The notes under the pieces: model-generated
Seen by the model: only the letters and a program-made list of their open reading frames with translations
Databases searched by the model: none
Told to the model about the DNA's origin: nothing
Position numbers and translations under genes: made by a program
NCBI GenBank assembly: GCA_024114885.1
Contig: CP099419.1
Span: 496,001 to 560,000 of the forward strand
Direction: 5' to 3'
Length of the DNA: 64,000 nt
From: Septoria linicola
Lineage: Eukaryota; Ascomycota; Dothideomycetes; Mycosphaerellales; Mycosphaerellaceae
Shown here: in pieces, positions 1-11,549 of the stretch
How the letters are laid out: every line of letters starts with the position of its first letter
How positions within the stretch are numbered: position 1 is the first letter of the stretch

Positions 1-1923
1 TATACATACATTTACACATGTACACGTACATAGCTTGTAAGGCATACATGTTATTGTAAGGCATGAGTCTTGGCGACATTAAAGCTAGCAAAACAGTGTT
101 ATAGAGCAATCTAAGGTATTAGTAGTACTTATAGGCCTTTAATTAAGTAAAAGAATAACTTAAAGGCCTATAAGAGTAATTAGCTCTAGATTTTTATAAT
201 TTAATACGAATTAGTTAGAGAATTAATTAGTTAGATAGGGGCTTAGGTAATATAGTACTCTAAGGCTTATAATATTATTCTTCCTATTACGTTAGTAGTT
301 AATCTAAGCTAAATTATTATTCGATTAAGAGGTTAGTTAGAGGAAATATAATAGCTATCTTACCTAAGCTATAGAGGGTTATTAAGCTATATATAACTAG
401 ATAGAATTAGAGTTACTAAATATAATTATATAGCCTTACTTAGAGCTACTAAGAGATGTCCTAGAGAAGATAGAAATTAAGAAAGAGATTTAGTAGTCTA
501 GCTAATAAAGAGAGTAGAGTAGAGCTCGTAGTTAGTAGGAGTAGTAACCTAGAGTTATAGAGTAGTAGATAGGAGTAGAGGGTAGTAAGTAGATCGTCTT
601 AGGTAAGAGTATTAGTCGTTAGCTATTAGATCGAGTAAGTAGTAAGAGTTAAGTAACTTATAAGGTAGCTACCTAGCTTAAAGTAGTAGGACTAGCCTAT
701 TATCTTACTAATAGCTAGCTCGTCCGTATTAGAGCTTATAGTATAGTATTAGAACTAGAGGCGATATTAATAGCCTATAAGATAGAGTCGTAATTACTTT
801 AGCTAGTATAATAAAGCTATTATAGAAATAACGAGGTATAGTATTATCTACTTTAATATTACTAAGCCCTACTTATATTAATAGAACTCTATCTCTTTAT
901 ACCTCTAGCTACTAATATATAACGATTTAATATATCTCGCGTAGTAGTAGTAAGGTCGTATACTCGCTCGGTCGCTCGTACCGAGTCGTACGTCGTTCGT
1001 ATAGATAATATCGATAGTAACTAGTATTAAATTAGCGCTCTTAGTTAGTATTATAATATAAGTTTTCTAAGTATAGTTAGAAGCTAAACGTTATAACTCT
1101 ACCTAAGGACTACTTAGACTACGTTACGAGCTAACTAGCGAGCTATTCGGCAAATCTAGTAGCTATAAAAGTAGTTAGATTTAAGAGCTAAATTTAAGCT
1201 ATAAACGCGCTATTCTAATAACTATATAATACTATAAGATACCTAATATATATATAAGCTTGATTATACGATTAAGAGTAGTAATCTAAGCTATCGTATA
1301 TAGAGATCCGACGTTATTTATAAGTGTTCTAGCTATTAAAGCTACTAAGCGATATCTTTAAATCTTTAGATATTTTTAGCTTCGGAGCTAGCGTATACTA
1401 GCTATTATTTAGCTTCATTATTATCCTATCTCTATTATTAGTATATATAGTCTATTAATCTCGTAACTACGCTAATCCGCTTATAATAATAGTAATATAA
1501 TAATAGTATAGCTTTATTATATCTTCGGCCTTCTACTTTAGTCTCTTTCTTCTTTCTTTAGTAATAACCGTAGACGTACTATTACTACTATACTATTACC
1601 GTTATTACTCGCTACTACTACTATGTCCGATATTACTAAATTATTCGAAGACACGATCGTAGGCCTTATTAAGGGCCTTAAAGAAAGAGAAGCTACGCCG
1701 CTACTACTAGCCTTATCTTAGTAGAATATAGTTACTAACGAGCCGCTTAGAGAGTAAACCCTATAAGTACTTACTTGTCTTACGTCTTGTCTTGTCTTAT
1801 ATCTTGTCTTATCTCGTCTTATACTAACTATAACATAGTCTACCTCTACTAGTATCTACTAAGCTGTCTACTATATCTCGCTACGAGCAGCTACTACCTC
1901 CTACTATTAATCGTACCGATCTA
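1..1923. other. RIP-degraded AT-rich repeat DNA left of the LTR element
   Basis: The first ~115 bases still contain ordinary CA and TG dinucleotides. From about position 115 onward these almost vanish and TA becomes dominant, for example 121-180 contains no CA and no TG. This is the signature of fungal repeat-induced point mutation. No open reading frame of useful length survives on either strand. I see no recognisable protein domain here, so it is most simply an older, heavily mutated repeat into which, or beside which, the LTR element sits. Confidence 0.7.
128..174. repeat. 15-bp perfect inverted repeat with 17-bp loop
   Basis: The arm CTTATAGGCCTTTAA at 128-142 is answered by its exact reverse complement at 160-174. 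It lies at the point where RIP-type composition begins (about 115), so it could be a fold-back or the remnant of a terminal inverted repeat. Its role is unknown. Confidence 0.5.
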
Positions 1924-2203
1924 TTAGTAAGGTAAAGGCCTACCTATATACCGTGCTTGGCAGTTTTAGTACAAAAGCAAGGTAGTAGCTCGTTTCTAAG
2001 ATAGCAATGTTTACTCTACTTGATTAATTTAATGTCCTACGGTCCTAGTATAGGCTCTTAGTCTTAGGACTACTGTTTTGAGCTCGTTACTACTGGTTAA
2101 TCAACGTATTACAAGACTATTACTATCTGAACAGGTCTTGTTCTATAGCGACTACTCTTATACCTGCCTAGGGGGTTAGTGTTAGGGTAGTTATTATCTA
2201 TTA
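1924..2203 (+). repeat. 5' LTR (280 bp), weakly RIPped
   Basis: It aligns without gaps to 14891-15170 over 280 bp. I count 21 differences, all transitions. In 17 of these this left copy keeps C or G where the right copy has T or A. It therefore retains CpA and TpG sites that are almost absent from the DNA around it. It starts TTAGTAAGG and ends CTATTA, so the canonical TG...CA ends have been altered. The few bases after it, ending AATAGAGCC, loosely resemble a mutated initiator-Met-tRNA primer-binding site, but this is weak. Confidence 0.88.
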
Positions 2204-3142
2204 ATAGAGCCGAAGGTAGGGCTATCTCTTCTCTCTTATACCGGAACTAGGAGCGCGGAGGGTAGATAGTAGCCTTAAAGCGAGAACTAACGTACTATAA
2301 ACATTAATAAGAGGCCTAAAGGAGCCTACGTAAGAGGTAACTTAAAGGGCTATAGTAACATAGAAGCCTCTAGAATATAGATATCGCTCTAACCTAGAAA
2401 AGTTATAAACCTCTAGTACTCCTTAGTACGGATCTATTCGGTAATTGTCGTATAGATAGTAAGGCGACTTACTATATCGGAGATTTACTCGGGGTCTCTA
2501 TGCCTATAATAGTCTTCGATTAGACCCTAGTTTAGCGTGAAAACGCCCTCGTTTAGATAGCGTAGAGGCTATAGGATAGGCTAGACCCGTCTAGGTAATC
2601 TCGTATCCTCTAGTACACGGATCGCTCGGAATAAGCCCTAGTACGGCGTTAGACGCTAATCGTTTAGCTAAGGACACTAATCACGTCCAAGGCCCTAGAC
2701 CCGGTATATAGTATAGGCTAACGTAATATTATACTACTATAGTTATATAGCGAATTACTCGAATAAGCGAGACGGACGCGCCTAGCTATAAACGGTCGAA
2801 CTATACGATACGACATGCCTTCGCTTATTAGGCACAATTAACGTAGCCTCGGTATTATAAGAAAAGTATAACGTTTACCTTCCGACGGCTAATAAAAATT
2901 TTAGACTCTTGTTTTTTAGTTATCGTTTTAAACGATAACTATATTTTATTTAAAAACCTAATTAAGGAGAGTACGATATACTCTTAGAACACCTTCGAAC
3001 AAGCTCTATAAGTGAATTAGTATCTATTAGCCAGCCTAAAATACTAGAGAGTAGCTTATCTAACCCGCTTAATAAGCAAATTCGAAGATTACTAGTAAAG
3101 CTACTACCTACTTTTACTTTATTCTCTCTACTAGATAACGAC
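2204..3142 (+). other. Retroelement untranslated leader
   Basis: This 0.94-kb stretch lies between the 5' LTR and the probable gag start. No coding frame is evident. It contains a 23-bp palindrome at 2918-2940 that recurs three more times inside the element. The packaging and primer-binding functions of such leaders are known for the family but cannot be demonstrated here. Confidence 0.5.
2918..2940. repeat. 23-bp palindromic motif, copy 1 (perfect hairpin)
   Basis: The arm AGTTATCGTTT (2918-2928), one centre base, then its exact reverse complement (2930-2940). The same 23-bp motif, less perfectly palindromic, returns at 6057, 11170 and, in inverted orientation, 14746, all within the LTR element. 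Confidence 0.6.
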
Positions 3143-5860
3143 ATGTCTATAGGAGCGGAGGACTAAGGAGGTACTAACCTTAACCCTAATACCGACGTCT
3201 TTTAAGGACCGAGCTTAGGAGGTAGACTATCTATAGCGTAGTTCTAGCTGCTTATAGAGACTATCTAAGTAACCTAAAGCTAGAAGGTAATTATCGCTTA
3301 GGTTCCGCTACTACCCGGCTCGGACTAGAATCCCTTCTTTAATAGGGAGAACGTAACCGAGTATATTAAGCGTTTTAAAGCGCTATATAGTAACTACTCT
3401 ATTCTACTTATTAATAATAATAAACAGCTTTATAAGAAGTTACTTACTTAGGTTACGGTTATCTAACGTAGACGATACTAGCGCCTTAATAGTTTCTACG
3501 ACCGAGACTACGCTAAGTTCAAAGAGTCGATTATTAAGGAATACTAAAAGTACGATAATATATATATACTCGGAAACCGCCGCTATATAGAAAACCTTTA
3601 TAAGGTTAACCGTAGCGAGGATAATAATCTCTTAGAATACTTAAGGCAGTTTATACTCTACTCTAATACTATGCCTACTTCGTATATAGACGAGCGTTCT
3701 CGTACTCTTCTATTTATATAAGGCCTTCTATTTCGTTTCGGTAAGAGGCTCTAGGCCTATCTTAGGTTAGATCTTAATAATAAGGACTTGGATTATAGTA
3801 AGCTCTTAAAGACAGCCTAGCGTTAGATTAATAGTAATAAGGACTTTAAAATAGAAGTATATAACGAAGGCGGTAGAGACGTCTAGTAGTTATACGAAGT
3901 AGTAAAGAAGTCCGCCCTAAGACTAAACTCTAAGTTCAAGGCTAGAGAAACAGTAGTCTATAAAGGCCGTAAACCGGCAAGCGTCGATAATATTACCGCT
4001 AGTATATAAGACCTCGTGATTACTACGATTCGTCGACTCGAAGAAGGAGGCCTGTAGCTACTACGCTCGTCGATAGGATAGTAGGCGAAGTCTTACGATC
4101 ACGACTATCTATATATTCTAAGGCCTACTTATAGCTAGGAGATTTCGATTAATTTAGCTACGATAGATAACAGGTTAATAATTAAGGCCTATATAGCGAT
4201 CGCTCTAAAGATTTCAGGTTATTAGATATATAGGCTCGAAGGCTATATAGCTATAAACTACGAGTACCTATAATAGTTCGAGACTAAGAGCTTAATATAT
4301 AGAGATCTAAAGACTAGTATTATATACTATAGAACGCCTCGCCTAGGTACGGAAAAGATACGATACTACTAGGACAAGGAACTACTAAAGCTGTTCGTAT
4401 TAATAGAAGTATTAGAGTAGCGCTACGGGAAGATCGATCTTGAAAATATAGATCGTTTATTAACGCTAAGAGCGAGCTAGTAGAGGATAGCGAACAAGGT
4501 AGCTAGTATTAACGGTCTCGTTAATATCGGTCAAGTCGCTTCTATTATATAGAAGGATTAGGACGATCTAATTAGCGCCTACGTAGCTAGAGATAGCGTA
4601 AAGACAAAGTAGAACCTAAACCCTTCTCGTCCGGTTAGAGGATAGCTAATAGGAGTATAGAAGCGGATTACGACCTAGGCTATAGCTATAAGAACCTACG
4701 CTTATCGTTACCCTCGTATTAAAGAGGTTAAAGATAAAAACTAGCTGGCTCCTTACCTTACAGATATAGGAGAGTTAGAGGATTCTTAAACTTAGAGACG
4801 TAATAACGATAAGATCGAGGATAAGCAGATATACGACTACCCGAACGGTCTACTAGTTCTAGTCGCTCCTACGTATACTTAAAAGCGAAAGAAGGCTAAG
4901 GAGCCTCCGAAGACTAAGCGTATAGACAACTACCTCCGAGCTACGTACGCTAATAATAACGCTAACGTCTTCTAGATAGACAAGATACTCGAATCTAAGG
5001 TCTAGTTAAGCTTAGTAGAGATTATTCTCTATAGCGAGCGAGCGTCGTATTCCTTATAGGATCGTGTTCTAAACGACATAGATCTACGTAAGAAGCTTAA
5101 TAAGCTCTATACAAAGAAGCGTACGAATAGAGGTAGCGGAGCTAAGATTAGCGTATATTCCTTACTATCTAAAACCTTTAGCGAGTAGATAGAGGAGGAG
5201 CTAACGAAAGCTGTTTTAGCGACCGATATTAAGGCCTTCTAGGTTACCGCTATAGCGATTAATATAGTAAAACCTAGGCCCGCTTCCGAGCTTTACGAGC
5301 GGACTAATAACATCCTTCTATTATTTAATAATATCTATTAAATTATCCTAAGTATCTACGTACCTATAAAGTATAGCCCTCGAATAATAGCTTATAAGTC
5401 TTTAATCGACGAGGGGGCTAAGTTAATAATTATACCGATCGAATACGTTCGAAAGCCTCAAGTCGGTATAACTCCTCTCGGTAATATTACTATAGAAGGA
5501 GTCGAAGGTAAGGTTACTTTTATTAGGTACTACCTAGAGGTATTAATCGATACCTTTAGCGTAAGAGTTACGATACTATTTCTAGTCTTACTAGCGAACG
5601 GCCCGATCTTACTTAGCTAGCTATAGGCGCGACGGGTACGCCTAGCTTCTAAGAACTACGATAATAGCTCGTAGGAAGGCTTAATTAGTACTCTAGACGG
5701 CTATATTATTATATTCACTGGCTTTAATAGCCGTAGTAATATACGAACTATAGAATAGGTCCTAGGAAAAGCTAGAGTGCCGAGGAACTAGCTCTAGTCG
5801 ACGGCACGAGTATAGTAGGGGCTCTAATACTTTTATCGCGTCTAGATTCTATAGAAGTCA
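3143..5860 (+). pseudogene. gag-protease of the LTR element (RIP-ruined)
   Basis: An ATG at 3143 opens frame 2, which stays recognisable to about 5.85 kb despite many TAG/TAA codons. From 3329 the frame reads NPFFNRENVTEYIKRFKALY, like the capsid region of fungal Ty3 Gag. At 4220-4261 the spacing of a retroviral-type CCHC zinc knuckle (x2, x4, x4) is preserved exactly, but all four ligand codons now encode Tyr and the aromatic after the first ligand is a TAG. At 5402-5420 the frame reads LIDEGA, matching the D-[ST]-G-A active site of retropepsins with the second residue altered. So Gag and protease share one frame, and pol continues in frame 1. The end coordinate is approximate. Confidence 0.7.
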
Positions 5861-6056
5861 GTGTCCGAACTCTGACTTTTAGTAATTATTAGCTAAAGAA
5901 TATAGAGTATACTGTCGAGGACTCTAGATCTTATAATAGCGAGGAGTAGAGAGAGAGATTATAAGCTTTTTAAGCTTCTACTACCCTTTCCGTATAAGGT
6001 TTAGTAGTTAGAGGTAAAAACTCTACTTAGAAAGGTTAGCTAGTAGAACGTTCCGT

Positions 6057-6079
6057 AGTTACCTTTTTAAACGATAATT
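6057..6079. repeat. 23-bp palindromic motif, copy 2
   Basis: AGTTACCTTTTTAAACGATA followed by ATT, matching the copies at 2918 and 11170 in length and core (TTTTAAACGATAA). It lies between the recognisable protease and the recognisable reverse transcriptase. Confidence 0.5.
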
Positions 6080-6949
6080 ACGTTATACCTCCTATACTAT
6101 ACTTTAAACTATACTAGTAGTATAGATAGATAAGCGATTAGTACTAGTGTTCGTTTACGGTTACTAATAGCCCTAAACTCCTAGAGAATCAAGTCTTTAA
6201 CTATCTTACGTAGTAGTTATCGTATATAAAGGTAATTTACTTTAGGGACTATTTTATAGCCGACTTAATTAGATAAAGTACCTCTCTACGATAGTAGCTC
6301 GAACTATCAAGACAGGTTAATTATAGCTAGACTTAAACATAGTATAACTATCTCGTAGTAGCGGCCGTCGAAAGTAATATCGCTAAATTCAGCTAAAATA
6401 GTCGACTTAAGAAGCTTTTACTAGCTACTAGCGAAGCTAAGCTAGCTTATACTAGCGAGCGAGACTTGTACTAGGGTATTAGGTATAGTTTTAACGATAC
6501 TATATTAGTATCTTAATCGAGCTAGGGTTCGAATTATAGAGGCGAATACTTGATAATTGCCCGAGGGAAGCTTAGAGAGGCAGAGCTAGCTGTCTAAGAA
6601 CCCGGACTCTACGACGAGGTTATTTCCGATAAAGTAGACGACGAGCTTAGCGAAGAGACGTACGTTATCTCGGCCGCTATTAATATAGTAGCAGAGAGAG
6701 CTCGTAATAAAGAAGCTACGAGGTAGCGGAAGCTATATAATTATATTAGCGCCTATACTCTTTATAAGCGAGTTACCGACAAGATCAAACTAGTAAATAC
6801 CGACATTACTATAACTAATAGCTTAAACCCTAGCGAGTTAAAGGACTAGCGACGGACTTATATTAAGAAGGAAGCGGCTATACTACCTAGTACTAGACCT
6901 TATAATAGTAAGTACCTAACTAAGAGGTTCTCGACGATCGAGCCTAGAT

Positions 6950-9900
6950 TATGTCTTACGCCTGAACGGCTTATAAAGTTCAAACCTAGTATAGAGCTAC
7001 TACTAAAGGAGCTGGATTTGTTATACTATATACTAAGGAATCGAGAAGCTGCCTTTACGTAGGACTTTACGTATTTAGGCCGAATCAATCCTAATATTAC
7101 TCTACTATAGAAGATTTAGATAGTTCCTTACGAGCTATAGTAGTATCTAGGCTTCAAGCTAAACCTATCTCTACGATATATCGTCGAGGATATACTAAGA
7201 TAACGAATCTAAGCTAGAACTCTTAAGCTATACTATAGTGCCTATCGAAACCTGTACTTCCTTATTAGTAAGAAGACGGAGGTAGGTAAGCTAAAGAAGT
7301 ATCGGTTAATTAACGTAGCTTAGAAGTTTAATTAAGTTACCGTAAGAGATTCGAACTTACTACCCGACGCTAAGGGTTTCTCTAAGGACTTTACCGGTTA
7401 CGCGCTAGCCTCGTTAGTTGATATCTTCTCTAGATATAACTAAATCCTACTCGATAAATTATATAGAGACCTTATAGGCTTCGACTTACCGCTAGGACTA
7501 TTACGGTAGACAACGTTACTATAAGGAGCTACGAATTCTATTACCTAGTTCGTTCGTATTATTAATCAAGTGCTTATAGAGTATGTCTCGTATAAGGCAC
7601 GGCCGTTCCTTAATAATATCGGTATTAAAGGGCCTAAGACGAAGTACGATAGTAAAGAGGTTAAACCTAGCCTCTACCGCTACGTTATTAAACATATTAT
7701 AGCTATAGACGACGTTCTCTATAACATAGAACGAGCTAATATAACGGTAGCTTTTAATAAGCTATAGCTCTATTACGAATAGTTAGTAATCGTTAGCTAC
7801 CTTACTAGTATTAATAGTCGCTATCTAGACTTCGCGAGAGTAGCGAAGATTAAGAAATAGCCGACGCTAGAGAATTAGAAGGAGGTTCGAATCTTCCTCG
7901 GCGTAGTTACGTACTACCGCGTCTAGGTTAAAGGTTTTACGATTATCCTTACTCTGCTCTTTAAACTCTTACGGAAGGATATTAAGTTTTAATAGACTAC
8001 CGAACACTAACTAGCTAAAGATATCGTCTTAAAGGCACTAGTTTCAGCCCTAGCCCTAGTTACTCTTAACTTTAGAAAAGGAGTAGGACTTATTGTCGTA
8101 GGTATAGATTCGAGTAGTAAAGGTTAGGGATATACGCTTTCCTAATATAATCGAGACGAGCTACTTCTCCGCTATCTAGTTCGATACGAGTCCGGCCTAT
8201 TTAACCTAGTAGAGGTCAAGTACGATACTAGAAAGCGCGAATGCCTTAGTATACTAAAGGTATTAAAGAAGCTGAAACTATAGCTATTCGGAGTATACTT
8301 CTAACTAGAGATTAATACAAATACCCTCGTTTACTAGCTTAATAAGGCTACCTCTAATTTGCCGAATATAGTAATAACGCGCTAGCTAGTATAGATCTAC
8401 CTCTTCGACTTTAACGTTATATATATTCCTAGTAAGAAGTATATAGCTCTAGACTCGCTATCGAGGAAGCCTATTACGCCTAAGGATATAGAGGCTATAG
8501 AATAGGAAGAAGACGTAGATCTAATAATTAACGAGCAATTCTTCGATACCTTTTACGTTAACGCTTTCTCCGTATAAGTAATTTAGAGCGAGCTACCTAT
8601 AATTAATAGGATCTACTCTTAGGAGTCAATAAATATCGCTTTCGTACTTATACGAATATAAAGGCCTAAGGGAGTTTCTAATAACGAGTATAAGCGGTTA
8701 AGGAAGAAGTATCGGCTATTTTATATTAAGAATAACTAGCTCTAGCGCTAAGAGCGAGTAGCTGGACCCCTATAGCGAGTTATCGATAAACCTAAAGTAC
8801 GAGCTCGTATTATTAAGGTATACTATTATAAGAACGGTTATCGTAGCGCTAAACAGACGTATAATCTTATCTAGAAACGATAGTAGTAGGATAGAGTTTA
8901 GGCTTAGATTTCGCTCGCTATTCGGTAGTATACTATTTATAGTCTTTAGTATAGGAGATAGGTACCTAGAGAACTATAGATCCCGCTTTAAGTTACGGTC
9001 AGCTAGCGGTAGTATATCGATAGCTTATATATCTCGAAGAACTGTTTATTAATAGTTACACGCGAATCTCTATCGCGCTAGCTAGAAGTACGTATATTCT
9101 AGTACCTAGCGAAGAGTATCTCCTTAGTATAGATAGTAAGGTTTATATAAGAAGAGATCTTTTACCGGTAGAGTACCGCTATAGAAGTTATCCTCGACAA
9201 CTATAAGACTAACCTTAGTAATATAGAGAAGCTACTACTATCGTATAGTATTAAACGTATTAATATTTCGCCGTACTACCCTTAGTCTAACGCTATCGTT
9301 AAAGTTAGCTATAAGACAATATTAGACGCTTACTTAAAGCTCTCTAATAGTAGCCTTTATACGATTCGTAACTATATTCTAGTAGTTCTATAGGTAGAGA
9401 GAACGATAATAGTCTCTACTACCGGCCTAATACTATTAGAGGTGATAATTAGGCGTAACGTAGTACTACTAATCGAGCTAGAATACTATACCTTCTGGAT
9501 TATAGATTAGAGCAAGGTTAAGACTAGAGTAGAGCTTCTTACGATTCGAGCTTAAGCCCTAGAAGCTATAGAAACGACTATAGAAGAAGGACGACTACGT
9601 TAATAGCGTCTCTAAGAATAGAATAAGGCGTACTTCGATAAACATCGCTATACGGATCTTACTATACTAAAGGAAGGAGATCTCGTATTAGTATACTATT
9701 CTAAGTTAAAAACTAGCTTCTCCTATAAGCTTACGTTTAGGTAGGAAGGCTCTTTTAGGGTATCCGAAGTGTTATAGGGAGGTATATCGTATAAGCTTAA
9801 GGAATTAGATAGCTTAAAACGTAAGTATATCTATAAAAGGATAGACCTTAAGAAATATACCTTTCTATAAGAGAACCTAAAGCTAGTTCCGGATTAGGTT

Positions 9901-9985
9901 AAACTAGAAGAAGTACCGCTACTAATAGAGAAGGTTATAGAACTAGGCCTTCTACCTAGGTACAAGTATCCGTAGATCTTTATTA
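6950..9985 (+). pseudogene. pol: reverse transcriptase, RNase H and integrase relic
   Basis: Frame 1 reads through RT from about 7,000. Recognisable pieces are LISKKTEVGKLKKYRLINVA at 7261 onward, the LVDIFSRYN block at about 7417, and RPFLNNIGIKG at about 7600, where the catalytic Asp-Asp of the YxDD box has become Asn-Asn (7612-7617). From about 8,090 an RNase H pattern follows (GIDSSSKG, then KRECLSILKVLKKLKL), with the fungal/plant Ty3 linker SLSRKPITP at about 8,455. Integrase follows from about 8,690 to 9,990, with the ISPYYP-type block near 9,270 and a C-terminal region reading KEGDLVLVYYSKLK at about 9,673. Stops are all TAA or TAG. The frame differs from gag, consistent with either programmed frameshifting in the ancestor or a later indel. 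The boundaries are approximate. Confidence 0.8.
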
Positions 9986-10216
9986 GTAAGCTATTAGTAA
10001 TAACTTAAGAAGAAAGGGAGAGTTATATACGCTAGCTACTAACGGAGCTTAAAGAAGAAGTAGAAGACTTAGTAAGCTAAAGGCTAAAGCTAGCTTAGTA
10101 GAGCTAAAGAAGTAGAAATTCGATAGGCGATACTTAATTAGAGGTATAAGCTAAGATCTAGCTATTAAAGCCTAGCCTCTACTATAAAAGGGCTAATCTT
10201 CCTAAGATCGTACTAT

Positions 10217-10480
10217 CCTAAGCGCTTCTTTTGTTCCTAGAGCTACTATCGAGCTCTAATCTAACCTTCCCGAGCACTTCCCTTAGTTCTAAAGCTACTA
10301 TTAAGCTCTAATCGGAGCTTCCTAAGCTTGTAATTTACTAGACTAGTATAAATCTAGCTAAATCTTAGCTGTCCTAAGTACTTCTTTTGTTCCTAGAGCT
10401 ACTATTAAGCTCTAATCTAAGCTTCCTAAGCTCCTCTTTTACTAGATTAGTAGAAATCTAGCTAATCCTAACTGTCCCGA
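10217..10480 (+). repeat. Imperfect tandem repeats between pol and the extra ORF
   Basis: Three related units begin at about 10217, 10271 and 10373. All share a core like CTAGAGCTACTATTAAGCTC, and the last two share a tail with TAGAAATCTAGCTAA-like sequence. The copies differ mainly by transitions. Such a repeat block suggests non-coding spacer after integrase rather than continued polyprotein. Confidence 0.6.
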
Positions 10481-11169
10481 CGCTGTTTTCTATAGCTAAG
10501 ATAAGTATCTATATAGCTAGTTACTCTCCTAAGCCTAACTTTTAAGTATAGATTCTATATCTAATAGCTAACCTACTATCCTGCTCCTTTTTCTAAGTCC
10601 CGAGCCTACTATCGCTATAAAAGTTAGCTGTCCCGAGCTACTTTCTACTAATAGGTCTTAAAAATCTAAGCTAGACCTATACTCCCGAAGCTCTTTTCTA
10701 TTAACGATTTCTAAGGTTAATACTATAATCTACCTTCCTAGAGCCCTTTCCTATCGCTAATCGAAGAAAGAAGATAAGGGTTTTCTATCCTAAAGGTCTT
10801 TTTATCGCTAATTTTCGCCTAGCTAAAGGAGTCGCTAAAAATATTAGTTTCTAGTAGAGAATTCTTAAAGTTTAAGGTTTTTTAGCCTATATAAGAATAG
10901 AGGAGCTTGAATTATTAGTAACAACGGCTCTAATAGCTCCTTTCTAGCTATTAATTATAGCGCTAGCGGTCTCTTACGATACGGAAAGCGCGATCTAGTA
11001 AGTCGACCGAGTATACGAAAAATAAGGCTCTTTTAAGTTAGTAGAGGTAACGACGATAGTATCTAAGTCTTAGTCCTTGTCGGCGATAGTAAGGTATATA
11101 CTATAGTAGTTAGTAGTAGCGTTAGTAGTATACGACGGCTACGGAAGCGTTAAGGTAAAGTAAACTTTT

Positions 11170-11192
11170 AGTTGTCTTTTTAAACGATAACT
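11170..11192. repeat. 23-bp palindromic motif, copy 3
   Basis: AGTTGTCTTTTTAAACGATA followed by ACT. It lies a few hundred bases ahead of the extra reading frame. Confidence 0.55.
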
Positions 11193-11549
11193 AAAACCTT
11201 ACGTAACTAAGCCTCGCGTATAGACCCCTAATCCTAATAGTAGTCACGCTACTACGATAAGGTATATAATTAGACTACTTTTACGCTCTAAACGATCTCT
11301 TCTTCCTTATTAACTATTAATTAGTTACTATAGAGCCTTACTTCTATTAAGTTCGATTCTTATCTTTCGTTACTACCTAGTAACGCTATATAGCTGTTTA
11401 TGCACGTAAGCGGTAACTAATATAATAGAAAACTCTATAACCGGTTACGCGCCCGACTCTCCTCGCTATTTAAGTTACTTATTACTAGTTACGCGCTTTA
11501 TGTCGCTCTAAGCTACTAATACGACTGTTTAAAGACGTTCTCTTTCTCT

